Assembly (NCBI RefSeq): GCF_024198175.1
Contig: NZ_JAJVKV010000005.1
Span: 62,001 to 126,000, forward strand
Length of the DNA stretch: 64,000 bases
Direction of reading: 5' to 3'
Source of the DNA: Pyxidicoccus xibeiensis
GTDB lineage: Bacteria > Myxococcota > Myxococcia > Myxococcales > Myxococcaceae
The notes under the pieces were generated by a model. It was not told the origin of the DNA, did no database searches, and saw only the letters and a list, made by a program, of their open reading frames with translations. Positions 15,962-23,775 of the stretch are shown here, piece by piece. The translations under genes were made by a program, and so were the position numbers. The first letter of the stretch is position 1. The number at the start of each line of letters is the position of its first letter.

Positions 15962-16048
15962 CGAGAGGGCAAAGCTGTTGCCTTGTACCCTTTTGGGGAT
16001 ATCATCAAGGCCTCTGGCCCTATAGACTCATATTCGTTTCGAGTCTAA
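15962..16048 (+). pseudogene. Second orphan C-terminal tail upstream of a small gene
   Basis: A frame closed at 15944-15946 by TAG reads REGKAVALYPFGDIIKASGP then IDSYSFRV and stops at 16048. The sequence is natural-looking and lower in GC than the flanking repeats. It ends 21 bp before the next gene (16070). As at 15161-15283, a tail without a body lies between a repeat block and a small gene, consistent with a displaced toxin tip plus immunity gene. It is too short to assign a family. Confidence 0.35.
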
Positions 16049-16069
16049 GCATCAAGGAGACGCCATCAT

Positions 16070-16462
16070 ATGGGAACACATCAGTTTAGAGCTTCAGTTC
16101 AGTACGGTGACTGGAAAGGTACTTCGGCTGCAGATGGCTCCGGCATGATTGGCCCTCATGACTGGCTTAAGAAGCAGGGCCATATGAAGGATGGCGAGTT
16201 TCTATTGGGCGTCAGGTTCTTTGCAGGCGGAAACCATGTGGCGCACAAGGATCCAGTGCAGGCCGAGTTTCTTCTCGTACAGCGTGGCGACCACGATACT
16301 GTAAAGGCAATGATTGAGGCTGCGTCTGGACCTGTTGTGGTTCGGTCAGTGAAATTGGACATGTCATTTGTTGACTTCTTTGGAATCTTCAAACGATTCA
16401 GTGTGGCTTTCTCGTTGGATGGGATGCTGGATGAGCGTGAGTACACGGATCCTGACTATTGA
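16070..16462 (+). CDS. Low-GC small protein, candidate orphan immunity protein
   Basis: A 130-residue protein (MGTHQFRASVQYGDWKGTSA..., later MIEAASGPVVVRSVKLDMSF and DGMLDEREYTDPDY) with no signal peptide. GC is near 50%, far below the window average, a clear sign of transfer. AGGAGA lies 9 bases before ATG 16070. I do not recognise the family; the GDW..., LLGVRFFAGGNHVAHKDP strands suggest a small beta-rich domain. It follows an orphan toxin-like tail. An AT-rich stretch at 15980-16050 may carry its promoter. Immunity function is inferred from context only. Confidence 0.6.
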   Translation: MGTHQFRASVQYGDWKGTSAADGSGMIGPHDWLKKQGHMKDGEFLLGVRFFAGGNHVAHKDPVQAEFLLVQRGDHDTVKAMIEAASGPVVVRSVKLDMSFVDFFGIFKRFSVAFSLDGMLDEREYTDPDY

Positions 16463-16750
16463 GTAACCTACCTGTAGCCCCATCAATTGCCTTCGGCGGC
16501 GGTTGAGTTTTATGGTGATAGCCCGGATAGGTCACACCGGGCACGGAGATAGGGCCAGTGTCGCAGCAGAGCCTGCTGGCGGCCTCGCACTTTGCCTCGC
16601 GTCGGTTCTGGCTTCTGCAACAGGCAAAGCGCGACCCTCTCCCGCCGGAGTCAGGGCCCGCGCGAGGTTGTCAATGAGCAGCGGGCGTCAGGAAGGGGCG
16701 GGGACGGTGCGCAACTGGACCGCGATGCGCGCGAAGAGAGAGCCCATGCC

Positions 16751-16867
16751 GAGCACCACCTCGGGCCATCGTGCGCACCCGCGCCGCGTGCTCCCTCGGG
16801 GCCATTGTGCCCGCCCGCTGAGTGCTGGCCGCCGGTGCCCGCGCCGAGCACCACTACGGAGTCATGG
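16751..16867 (+). repeat. Array C: two degenerate ~60-bp repeat units
   Basis: Contains GAGCACCACCTCGGGCCATC...GCCCGCGCCGAGCACCACTA, clearly of the same 60-bp family as at 14795 and 18950. It lies 10 bp beyond the 3' end of the Imm11-type gene. The preceding 16463-16750 holds no recognisable gene. Confidence 0.6.
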
Positions 16868-16876
16868 GGCAGGCCC

Positions 16877-17455
16877 CTAGACTTCTTCAAACGTCGTCCC
16901 GGTGGCCCCCATGCCTTCCAAGGCGTCTTTAATGTCTTCACGGACAATCAGCACGATAGCCCAGCCCTGGGGGCGAAAAATCTTGGCGTCACCGACATTC
17001 GACGGGTCGATACGCATGCCCCGTACGTCCCGGTACTTTCCCAGTTTCTCGGGCCGCCCATCCTCCGGGGTCCATTTCCTGACATGCCTGGATGCTCGCT
17101 CGTCAATGCACTGAATGAGCTGGGTCGCCACGAGAATGAAGAACGGCTCTGGCCGGCCCTCAATCTCCACGGGCAGAGCCTGCACTTCTTCGGGAGCAAG
17201 TTCCGAGAGGACGGAAGCCACTCGGGCGTGGACCACCGGGGCAGCGAACGCCGCCCGCGAGAAGTCGAGCGCCCTGCCGGGGACAGTGATGGGGAGCTTC
17301 AAGGGGCCGAGGTCCGGGAGTCGCTCGCCCCGATAGAACATCCATGGGTCGTCCACCTCTCGCCCTTGCGCATCAGTAGGGGTGCCGAGCAACCATCGCC
17401 CCCGAATGCGCATGTCGTCCTTCAGGTCGTAGTACCGCTTTGGCATGTGACCCAT
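16877..17455 (-). CDS. Imm11-type (DUF1629, MXAN_0049-like) immunity protein
   Basis: A 192-residue cytoplasmic protein. It shows the Imm11 family layout: IRGRWLLGTPTDAQGREVDD near the start, PGRALDFSRAAFAAPVVHAR, FFILVATQLIQCIDERASRH, WTPEDGRPEKLGKYRDVRGM, DPSNVGDAKIFRPQGWAIVL and the end IKDALEGMGATGTTFEEV. The family protects against polymorphic toxins in myxobacteria. It begins 10 bp after the stop of the SitA5-type toxin gene in the same direction, so it is the natural antidote. ATG 17455 (AGGACC ~8 bases upstream) is preferred; an ATG three codons later is possible. Confidence 0.85.
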   Translation of the reverse strand: MGHMPKRYYDLKDDMRIRGRWLLGTPTDAQGREVDDPWMFYRGERLPDLGPLKLPITVPGRALDFSRAAFAAPVVHARVASVLSELAPEEVQALPVEIEGRPEPFFILVATQLIQCIDERASRHVRKWTPEDGRPEKLGKYRDVRGMRIDPSNVGDAKIFRPQGWAIVLIVREDIKDALEGMGATGTTFEEV

Positions 17456-17465
17456 TGTGGTGGTC

Positions 17466-18812
17466 CTAGGTGCCCGTCACCAGTCTGTTGAGGTCACTCC
17501 CTGGAGTGACGATTTCCCCGGCGAGGTCGCGCAGTTCCGCAGTGAGTGCCTCGCGACATTTCTGCATGGTGCGGCACCCCTCCGTTGCGTCAGACAGGCG
17601 TTGGAAAATTGCTTCGTGGTACTCCTGCGGGTGGGGCCCCTTGTGGCCCTTGACACGGACGATGTTGGCCGGATCGTTCAGCGACATGCCCGCCCTGTCG
17701 AAAATCTTCTGGAACTGAGGCGACCACGGTCCCGCATTGTTCGTAGACTTCCACCACTTGTCCGTGGCGATATGGTGGTTGTGGCCCTCCGAGTCCACCG
17801 GGGCGGCAGCCACGCCCCCCATGGCCCGCGCCGTCATGGCCACAGCAGTAGGGGCGAGGACCACGGTGACAGCCTCACCCGACACGGCCACTTCTCCCAC
17901 TTCTCCCACAGCGGCAAGGCGGATGCCCGCGCGGCCCCCGGCCAGCGTCGCCGCCTGAGCTGAACCGGGCAGCGTGGGCACCTTGTTGGCGAAGCCCGCA
18001 GCAGTGTTCCCCACGGCCACCGTCGCCAGCAGCGCGAAGGCGCGCGCCGCGTTCTGGCCCATGACCTTTCCGTAGCGCTCGCCCGCGTCGCGCAGTTCGT
18101 CAAACGTGGTCGCCCGGTCCGCCTCTTCCACCAACCGCTTGAAGCCCGCTATCAGCGTCCAGAAGGTGTCCACCCCGAGGTAGACAATGGCTGTCGCCGT
18201 CATCACAGCAGCCAGGCCCTTGCTCACTGGCTCGGGCACCGACCAAAGGACCAGGTAGAGGGTCAGGGTCCACAGCGCCGCCGAGAGCGCCGCGTGCGGG
18301 TCGGCCATGCCCTTGAAGGCGTCCAACATCTCATCCAGGACGACGCCTTGGGCCAGAGCCATGGCCAGGGCATAGCGTCCGTCTCCGGTGACGCTGGGGC
18401 TGTCCACCAGCAGGCGCAGGCAGTCGCCCTTGCGCCCGGTGCGCTCGCACCAACGCAGATATGCCCTCGTCAGCTCCGCCTCCGCTGGCGGCATATCGGA
18501 GGCCAGTGCCGCCCCGTCCAGCGGCGTCATCTGCCGGGTGCGTGGGTTGAAGAGGTACGCGCCGCTGCGGGTCTCCACGCCCAAGAGGTTCCGCGCGGCC
18601 TGCTGGGGATTGGCCGAGGGCCGCATCTGCCGCGCCAGCCGGGCCACGGCCTCTTTGAACTCGCGCCGCTCCATCTCCAATGGCGCAGTTTCGCCGCTGT
18701 CGGGCGTGAAGACGACTGGCGGCCCCCGCCCCGTCTCCAAGCGCACCACGCGCCCCGAGGCACAACCTGTCATCACAGCCAGCAGCAGCGCGGCAGCGCG
18801 ATGCACCCTCAT
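17466..18812 (-). CDS. SitA5-family polymorphic lipoprotein toxin with C-terminal AHH nuclease domain
   Basis: A 448-residue lipoprotein (lipobox LAVMTGC, Cys17). The conserved SitA5 delivery region is recognisable: GRVVRLETGRGPPVVFTPDS, FKEAVARLARQMRPSANPQQ, YLRWCERTGRKGDCLRLLVD, WTLTLYLVLWSVPEPVSKGL, ATTFDELRDAGERYGKVMGQ. The variable tip begins ~residue 340 with GHNHHIAT and PWSPQFQKIFDRAGMSLNDP-ANIV then KGHKGPHPQEYHE, an AHH-type His-rich nuclease (HNHH and HP...YH). SitA proteins pass between kin by TraA/TraB outer-membrane exchange and kill cells lacking the matching antidote. ATG 18812 is used, not the upstream TTG, because GGAGGG lies 5 bases before it. Imm11 gene follows 10 bp later. 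Confidence 0.87.
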   Translation of the reverse strand: MRVHRAAALLLAVMTGCASGRVVRLETGRGPPVVFTPDSGETAPLEMERREFKEAVARLARQMRPSANPQQAARNLLGVETRSGAYLFNPRTRQMTPLDGAALASDMPPAEAELTRAYLRWCERTGRKGDCLRLLVDSPSVTGDGRYALAMALAQGVVLDEMLDAFKGMADPHAALSAALWTLTLYLVLWSVPEPVSKGLAAVMTATAIVYLGVDTFWTLIAGFKRLVEEADRATTFDELRDAGERYGKVMGQNAARAFALLATVAVGNTAAGFANKVPTLPGSAQAATLAGGRAGIRLAAVGEVGEVAVSGEAVTVVLAPTAVAMTARAMGGVAAAPVDSEGHNHHIATDKWWKSTNNAGPWSPQFQKIFDRAGMSLNDPANIVRVKGHKGPHPQEYHEAIFQRLSDATEGCRTMQKCREALTAELRDLAGEIVTPGSDLNRLVTGT

Positions 18813-18949
18813 GAAGCCCTCCAATGGGAAAGGGTTTCATCCTCCAGGGCGCGGCCGGGCCACGGCCAGGACCCATCGGATGGGGCTTTCCCATGCGCCA
18901 CCTCGGGGCGTGGCGTCTCCACCATGCGCAGCGGCGGCCAGCCCCCGTG

Positions 18950-19114
18950 CCGAACACCACCTCGGCGCCGTGCTGCCCTTCCGGTGCGTGGTGGCGGCCA
19001 GCGCCGATGTCGAGCACCCCTCGGGACCGTGGTGCCTGCCGGTGCGTGGTGGCGGCCAGCGCCCGCGCCGAGCACTGCCCCGGAGCCGGAGAGCTTGCCC
19101 GCGCCAAGCATCCC
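18950..19114 (+). repeat. Array D: tandem ~60-bp repeats
   Basis: Two to three ~60-bp units (GAACACCACCTCGGCGCCGT..., GAGCACCCCTCGGGACCGTG..., each with GGTGCGTGGTGGCGGCCAGC). They precede and merge into the 413-bp inverted-repeat copy at 19115, and lie upstream of the SitA5 gene. No gene is encoded. Confidence 0.65.
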
Positions 19115-19527
19115 CTCGGCGCTGTTGCAGCCGCCCCCCGACGCACTCCCGCGCGGCCCTGGGTTTCGCCCGTACCGCGTCCCCTGGGGACCGTGAGCCC
19201 GTCCAGGTTGGGCAAGGCGTTTCGCGCTGCGCACCACCGCGAAGCCGTGGCGCCTGCTCGGTGCGCAGTGGCAGCCAGGGCTCATGCTGAGCGCCACCCT
19301 GGGGCCGTGGTGCCTACCGGGTGCGTGGTGGCCGCCAACGTCCGCGCCGAGCACGACCTCGGCGCCGTGGCACCTGCCCGGTACGCGGTGGCCGCCAGAG
19401 CCCGCGCCGAGCGCCACCCCGGAGCGCCCCGAGAGGGTGCCCACGGGTGCGCACGCGCTGGGGCTCCAGACCTCGCCCTCGCACCGTCGCGTTACTCCTC
19501 GCCGGGCCGGGAGCGCGCTCGGCAAGG
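19115..19527 (+). repeat. 413-bp inverted repeat, left copy
   Basis: The stretch starting CTCGGCGCTGTTGCAGCCGC and ending GAGCGCGCTCGGCAAGG matches the reverse complement of 23776-24189 over its whole length with roughly 90% identity by eye, including shared ~60-bp units and the landmark CCGTCCAGGTTGGGCAAGGC. A more diverged third copy, in the same orientation as this one, is at ~14880-15160. The inner end lies within the 3' end of a small gene at 19492-19668, the outer end in the tandem array. Confidence 0.8.
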
Positions 19528-19668
19528 ATGCGCAGGCGCCAGCGCGGCAGCAGGCGCCTCGGAGGGCTCCAAGCCGAACGCCGCATCAGCGGACATGCCG
19601 AGTGCGCGACACTCCAGGCGCCCGTAGACTTCCATGGCAATGCCCATGCTGGCTGCTACGTCCTTCAT
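19492..19668 (-). CDS. Small ORF at the end of the kinase operon
   Basis: A 58-residue frame (MKDVAASMGIAMEVYGRLEC...FGLEPSEAP) begins 40 bp after the pseudokinase stop in the same direction. The first ~40 residues look like genuine protein; the last ~10 (RARSRPGEE) are encoded by the inverted-repeat sequence itself, so the original C-terminus may have been replaced. No strong ribosome binding site. Could be the fourth gene of the operon or a decayed end of one. Confidence 0.4.
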   Translation of the reverse strand: MKDVAASMGIAMEVYGRLECRALGMSADAAFGLEPSEAPAAALAPAHPCRARSRPGEE

Positions 19669-19707
19669 GGCAGCGCGAGAAGGAAGTTGGAGGCCGGGCG
19701 GGCGGCC

Positions 19708-20862
19708 TCACGGCGGAGTCGGCTCCGTGGTGATGTGGTCTTGGCAGAAGGCACTCTGTGCCCCGTCCACGTCGTCGGCCATGGCCTCACCTGCCCGCCG
19801 CAGCGCCGCGTGGATGGCGTCGGCTGCATTCTTGGCGCTGTACCCCCCACGCTCCCGGAGCACGTTGGACAAGTCCTCTTGCAACTCCAGGGCGGAGGCG
19901 TAGCGCTCCGCCGGTTCTCGGCGCAGCAGCTTGCGGAAGATGGCCCGCGCGGGCTCCGACAGCCCTTGCGTTGCCGCGTCCACGTCCGCCGGGGTGAAGG
20001 TGGCCGCCCGTAAAATGGTGTCCTCGGGGTCTACCCCTCCCCATTCGTCCTGCACTCGCGCGATGGCGAAGCCCAGCCACTCCCGCTCCCCTTCGGGCAC
20101 CAATTCCCACAAGTCCCGCGTCAGCAGGGTGGGCGCGCTGAGCAGGTGCCGCCCGGTGGCGAAGTCCACCAGCACCATGCCCAGCGTGAAGAGGTCCGAG
20201 CGCGCGTCCTCCGGCTGGCCCAGCAACGCCTCGGGGGAGGCCCAGTAGACTTCGCCCCGTGGGCCGGGGCGGCGGGTGCTCCCCTGGCCTGGAAGCCGCG
20301 CGGAGGCAAGGCCGAAGTCCGTCAGCTTCACTTCGCCAGCCAGCGACATGCGAATGCGTACCGGGTCCATCGCCCGGTGGACGATGTTGAGCGGCTTGCC
20401 GCTGTCGCTCCGGCAGGTATGCGCGTGGGCCAGGGCCCCGGCCACCTGGGCGCCGACGTAGAGCATGAAGGATTCGGGGAAGCGGCGCTCATGCGTCAGC
20501 GCCACTTCGGCCAGGGTATTGAGCGAGCACCCGGTGACGCACTCGGTAATCACGTACAGGGCGCCCTGGGCTTTGTGCATGTCGTAGACGCGAGCAATGT
20601 TGGGGTGGCGCAGGTAGCTGGCGAGCTTGACCTCTTCCTCCAGCCGCTTGCGCGCCAGCTTCAACTCGGCCGTGACGGCGGGCATGAGCACCGCCTTGAG
20701 GATGACCTTTCCGTGCGCTTCGCCTTTGACGCGTCGGCGCGCCACCAGCACCCGCTCGCCGTGGTGGCCGGGCCCCAAGTCCTCCACCATTTCGTAGAAG
20801 GACTTTCCACGCGAGAAGAGGACCGTCCCCGGGGGAAACCACGGGTCACCAGCGTACGGCAT
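19708..20862 (-). CDS. Ser/Thr kinase-fold protein lacking the catalytic Asp (pseudokinase)
   Basis: A 384-residue soluble protein with a full kinase fold: Gly-loop region LGPGHHGERVLVA, ATP Lys56 in VILKAV, helix-C Glu in LEEEVKLASYLRHPNIARVY, DFG at 182-184 and VYWASPEALLG. The catalytic loop reads IVHRAMDPVRI, so the HRD Asp is Ala164 and the Lys two positions on is Asp; phosphotransfer should be lost or very weak. C-terminal helices follow (RKLLRREPAERYASALELQE). AAGGAG lies 9 bases before ATG 20862. It is the third gene of the DUF2381-kinase operon; a regulatory or scaffold role for the active kinase encoded just upstream is the simplest idea. Confidence 0.82.
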   Translation of the reverse strand: MPYAGDPWFPPGTVLFSRGKSFYEMVEDLGPGHHGERVLVARRRVKGEAHGKVILKAVLMPAVTAELKLARKRLEEEVKLASYLRHPNIARVYDMHKAQGALYVITECVTGCSLNTLAEVALTHERRFPESFMLYVGAQVAGALAHAHTCRSDSGKPLNIVHRAMDPVRIRMSLAGEVKLTDFGLASARLPGQGSTRRPGPRGEVYWASPEALLGQPEDARSDLFTLGMVLVDFATGRHLLSAPTLLTRDLWELVPEGEREWLGFAIARVQDEWGGVDPEDTILRAATFTPADVDAATQGLSEPARAIFRKLLRREPAERYASALELQEDLSNVLRERGGYSAKNAADAIHAALRRAGEAMADDVDGAQSAFCQDHITTEPTPP

Positions 20863-21037
20863 GAGGGTGTCTCCTTCCTGGAAGCGCGGCGACGGACGCC
20901 GCGCGAACGAAGGGAGGAAGGTACCGGTGAGTAGCCCCGGAAGGGAACGACTCCCAAGGTTCGAGGCCCGACTTATCGCAACAATGTTGCTATAGCGGCA
21001 TGGGCCGAGTTTCTGCAAAGGCCCTTTACGCCCGGCC

Positions 21038-22822
21038 TTACGGCCACCGACCGAGAATGATGCGTGCGGACTGTTGGAAGTACACTCGCGCGGCGCCGGG
21101 CTTGGAGCCCTCTTCCTTCTTGGCGCCGCCGTTGTTACCGAGCACCGCGCAAATGGGGAAGTCTCGTTCGCCCCCGGCGTACATCTCGGTGACTCCGGAA
21201 GGAATCACGGCGCGGGTGTAGCGGATGACCACCTCGTCACCCGCCGTGAAGGCTTGGCCGTAGAGCCGCGTGCCATCGGGCATACCCCACCGGCCACGCG
21301 TCACGACGGTTTCAATCGGCCCGTCGCGCACGGTGACGTCGCAAGCCTTCCGTTCCGGGCACGGCTGCCTCGCGTCAACGTGGACGGTGAAAAAGGCATC
21401 CTGCTCCAGTTCTCTTTCCTGCGCGGCCCGCACGGCTTCCTTGGGGCACGTCTCCCGCGTGGGCGTCACCTGGGAGCCGGGGCAGCCCATCAACGCGGCG
21501 GCACTCGCGCCCGCCACGGCGCATTGCTTGAGGAATGCGGGGCTGAAGACGGGCGCGGCCTTCTTCGGCTTCTTCGCGGCGGACGGACTCGGGGGCGGAT
21601 TGGTGGGGGCACTCACAGAGGGGCTTTCCTTCTCGACAGGGGACACCTGGGACGGGGACGGTACTGCACCCGCAGGCGGCGCGGGCGGGGAAGGTAGCTT
21701 GTCCGGGGCTGGCACCGGCGGGGTGCTTGGCGCCTGCGGCGCAGCCTCGGACGGCGGCGTGTCCGGTGAGGGGCCCGCGCGCAGCCACGCGAGTGCCGCG
21801 ACAGCCGCGAGCACGCCCGCGACCACGGCCCACGCCAGCACGCGCCGCCGCTGCCGGGTTTGGGCGTGCTCGGGGGCCGGGGCGTCCTCTTCCGATGGGG
21901 GCAGGACGGAGGACAGCCACTCCGCGCCGCCTTGCTTCGCCAACTCTTCCAGGGCGCCGGGCATGGCCGCCAGCGCTGGCCGCCGCGTCTCCACGTCGCG
22001 CACCAGCCACCGCGCCACCCATGCACTCAGTGCCTCGGGCACTCGCGGGTTGACCTTGCGTGCCGGAAGCGGGGCCATGGTGGGGCTGTTGACGTTGAGG
22101 CGCGGGGCCTTGCGTGCGTTCGCCTTGAGGGCGGGCTCATCGTCCGTCAGCGCGTCATAGAGGCACACCGCCAGCGAGTAGAAGTCATCTTCGGGCGGGA
22201 AGTCGTACCGGGCGCTCGGGTCGTTCTGGTGTTCCTTGAGGAAGCGGGCCGCCTCCGGCGAGCGATAGCGGGTGGTGCCCGGGGGCAGGGGCGCATCCGT
22301 CAACTCGGGGGCGCCGAAGTATTCGCCCGCCCCCAGGTCAATGAGGACGGGCTCACCGTCCGCCCTGCGCACCATGACGTTGAGTAGCGAGATATCCCGG
22401 TGCCTCACGCCCCGCGCGTGCATGTACGCCAGCGCATCCGCCAGCTTGGCGAAAACACGGAGGACTTGCGCGAAGGTGGGGCGGGCTTCCTGGAGCCATT
22501 GGGCCAGTGTCCAGCCGTCCACGTACTCCAGCACGAGGTAGCCGTAACCCTGCCGGGTGCGCGCCCAGCCAAGCACCTTGGCGATATTCGGGTGGTCCAA
22601 CTGGACAAGGCACACCAACTCCCGCAGTTGGCGCTGGTACGTCTTGCCCGGGTCATCGCTGGACTGGCGGTGCTTGGACAGCTTGAGGGCGTAGGGCCTG
22701 CCCTCGCTTTCGCACTCGTACACCTCGCCATAGGCGCCGCCGCCCTTCCAACCGCGAATCCGGAAGGGGGCTCCGACGCAGGCGCCGGGCTTGAGGAAGC
22801 TGGGAGAGTCCACGTTCATCAT
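21038..22822 (-). CDS. Transmembrane Ser/Thr protein kinase
   Basis: A 594-residue receptor-like kinase. Cytoplasmic kinase domain (~15-300): Gly-loop GWKGGGAYGEVYE, Lys47 in ALKLSK, HRDISLLNVM with catalytic Asp143, and IDLGAG in place of DFG (a common variant in this kinase group). A single membrane segment (~328-347, LAWAVVAGVLAAVAALAWL) is followed by a Pro-rich stalk and a ~150-residue outer domain with several Cys (GCPGSQVTPTRETCPKEAV, CPERKACDVTV) and VVIRYTRAVIPSGVTEMY. The start overlaps the DUF2381 stop (ATGATG, 4-base overlap), so translation is coupled. The outer part probably senses envelope or extracellular signals with the DUF2381 protein. Confidence 0.87.
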   Translation of the reverse strand: MMNVDSPSFLKPGACVGAPFRIRGWKGGGAYGEVYECESEGRPYALKLSKHRQSSDDPGKTYQRQLRELVCLVQLDHPNIAKVLGWARTRQGYGYLVLEYVDGWTLAQWLQEARPTFAQVLRVFAKLADALAYMHARGVRHRDISLLNVMVRRADGEPVLIDLGAGEYFGAPELTDAPLPPGTTRYRSPEAARFLKEHQNDPSARYDFPPEDDFYSLAVCLYDALTDDEPALKANARKAPRLNVNSPTMAPLPARKVNPRVPEALSAWVARWLVRDVETRRPALAAMPGALEELAKQGGAEWLSSVLPPSEEDAPAPEHAQTRQRRRVLAWAVVAGVLAAVAALAWLRAGPSPDTPPSEAAPQAPSTPPVPAPDKLPSPPAPPAGAVPSPSQVSPVEKESPSVSAPTNPPPSPSAAKKPKKAAPVFSPAFLKQCAVAGASAAALMGCPGSQVTPTRETCPKEAVRAAQERELEQDAFFTVHVDARQPCPERKACDVTVRDGPIETVVTRGRWGMPDGTRLYGQAFTAGDEVVIRYTRAVIPSGVTEMYAGGERDFPICAVLGNNGGAKKEEGSKPGAARVYFQQSARIILGRWP

Positions 22823-23751
22823 GGGCCGCTCTTCTCCTGCGCTGGGTCCTTCATCACCACGCCCGCGACAGTCAGGGGCCGGGCGCCGTCCGCGTCCTCT
22901 ACCACCAACCGGAAGACTTCCCCCACGCTCCCGGGCGGCCTTTCAAACTCCACCACCACGCGGCCCGGCTCGCCGGTTGCCAGCACTTCCGGCGCCATGC
23001 TCACCGTGCGCGCGTTCACGCGGCGGCCGGTGGACGCACTCTCCAACCATGCCCGTCCCGGCCGCCAGGGCTGCCCGGACGTGTTCGTCACCTCCACTTC
23101 AAGCACCGCCCACTTGTCCGCCAGGAAGCGGCGGACGGACGTTGCCTTGAGGCCGGCCGTGCCCACGTTGGTCACCCGCTTGAGTTCGGCAACGCGCACG
23201 CCCGCCGCATTCACTTGCCCCGAGAGGACCGACGCGGCGGGACCCGTGGCTTTGCTCCGCTCGCGCTCGGTGGACAGTTGCGCCTCGCACGCGGCGCTGC
23301 GGGCCTCCAACTCCGTCAGCCGCGCTTGCATCAACTCCGGCGCGTTGGCGCTGCGGTAGACCAGCACCTGCGCGTCCGCCACGTCCGAAGCCGTGACGAG
23401 CTGGAAGGCGGGTTCCGCGAGGGTGGGCGCATTCAGGAACGGCACGCGCAGCGTCACCCCCGCGCCCAGGTCCCCCTCGGCCACCAGCGTGACGGCGTTC
23501 TCTGAAATGCTCAGGAGCTTGACGGGGGCCGGGGCATCCAGCCGCACTTTCTCCGGGTTGATCTCCGCGTCGAAGTTGAGCGTTGCGGGGATGCCCGGAG
23601 CAAGCCGCACCACCTCGCGCCTTCCAATGAGGGGCACGCGGCGGAATTGAAGGGAGGGGCTGGGGGCTGGCTGCGCTTCCGCTGCCGACGCACCCAGGGA
23701 CAGCAGCACCAGCAGGAGCCCAGGAACATGGAGCAAGGGGCGTAACCTCAT
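22819..23751 (-). CDS. DUF2381 (TIGR02268, myxobacterial paralogous family) secreted protein
   Basis: A 310-residue exported protein with signal peptide (LLHVPGLLLVLLSLGASAAEA-QP). It shows the DUF2381 pattern: FRRVPLIGRREVVRLAPGIP, TLNFDAEINPEKVRL, KLLSISENAVTLVAEGDLGA, a central coiled stretch (LTELEARSAACEAQLSTERE) and C-terminal beta domain (LEVEVTNTSGQPWRPGRAWL). The family is large in myxobacteria, commonly next to transmembrane Ser/Thr kinases, and is likely an extracytoplasmic partner of them. Here it is first of three or four genes of an operon ending near 19.5 kb. ATG 23751 lies 25 bp from the inner edge of the right inverted repeat, so the promoter must lie in or beyond the repeat. 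Confidence 0.87.
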   Translation of the reverse strand: MRLRPLLHVPGLLLVLLSLGASAAEAQPAPSPSLQFRRVPLIGRREVVRLAPGIPATLNFDAEINPEKVRLDAPAPVKLLSISENAVTLVAEGDLGAGVTLRVPFLNAPTLAEPAFQLVTASDVADAQVLVYRSANAPELMQARLTELEARSAACEAQLSTERERSKATGPAASVLSGQVNAAGVRVAELKRVTNVGTAGLKATSVRRFLADKWAVLEVEVTNTSGQPWRPGRAWLESASTGRRVNARTVSMAPEVLATGEPGRVVVEFERPPGSVGEVFRLVVEDADGARPLTVAGVVMKDPAQEKSGP

Positions 23752-23775
23752 AGGTAGACCCTAACAGACGCCTGC

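Noticed and set aside
14795..19527. The repeat arrays as protein-coding 20-residue repeats (GAEVVLGAGAGGHHAPGRHH type)
   Set aside because: All three frames on each strand give comparable low-complexity translations, with no start, ribosome binding site or consistent frame across units.
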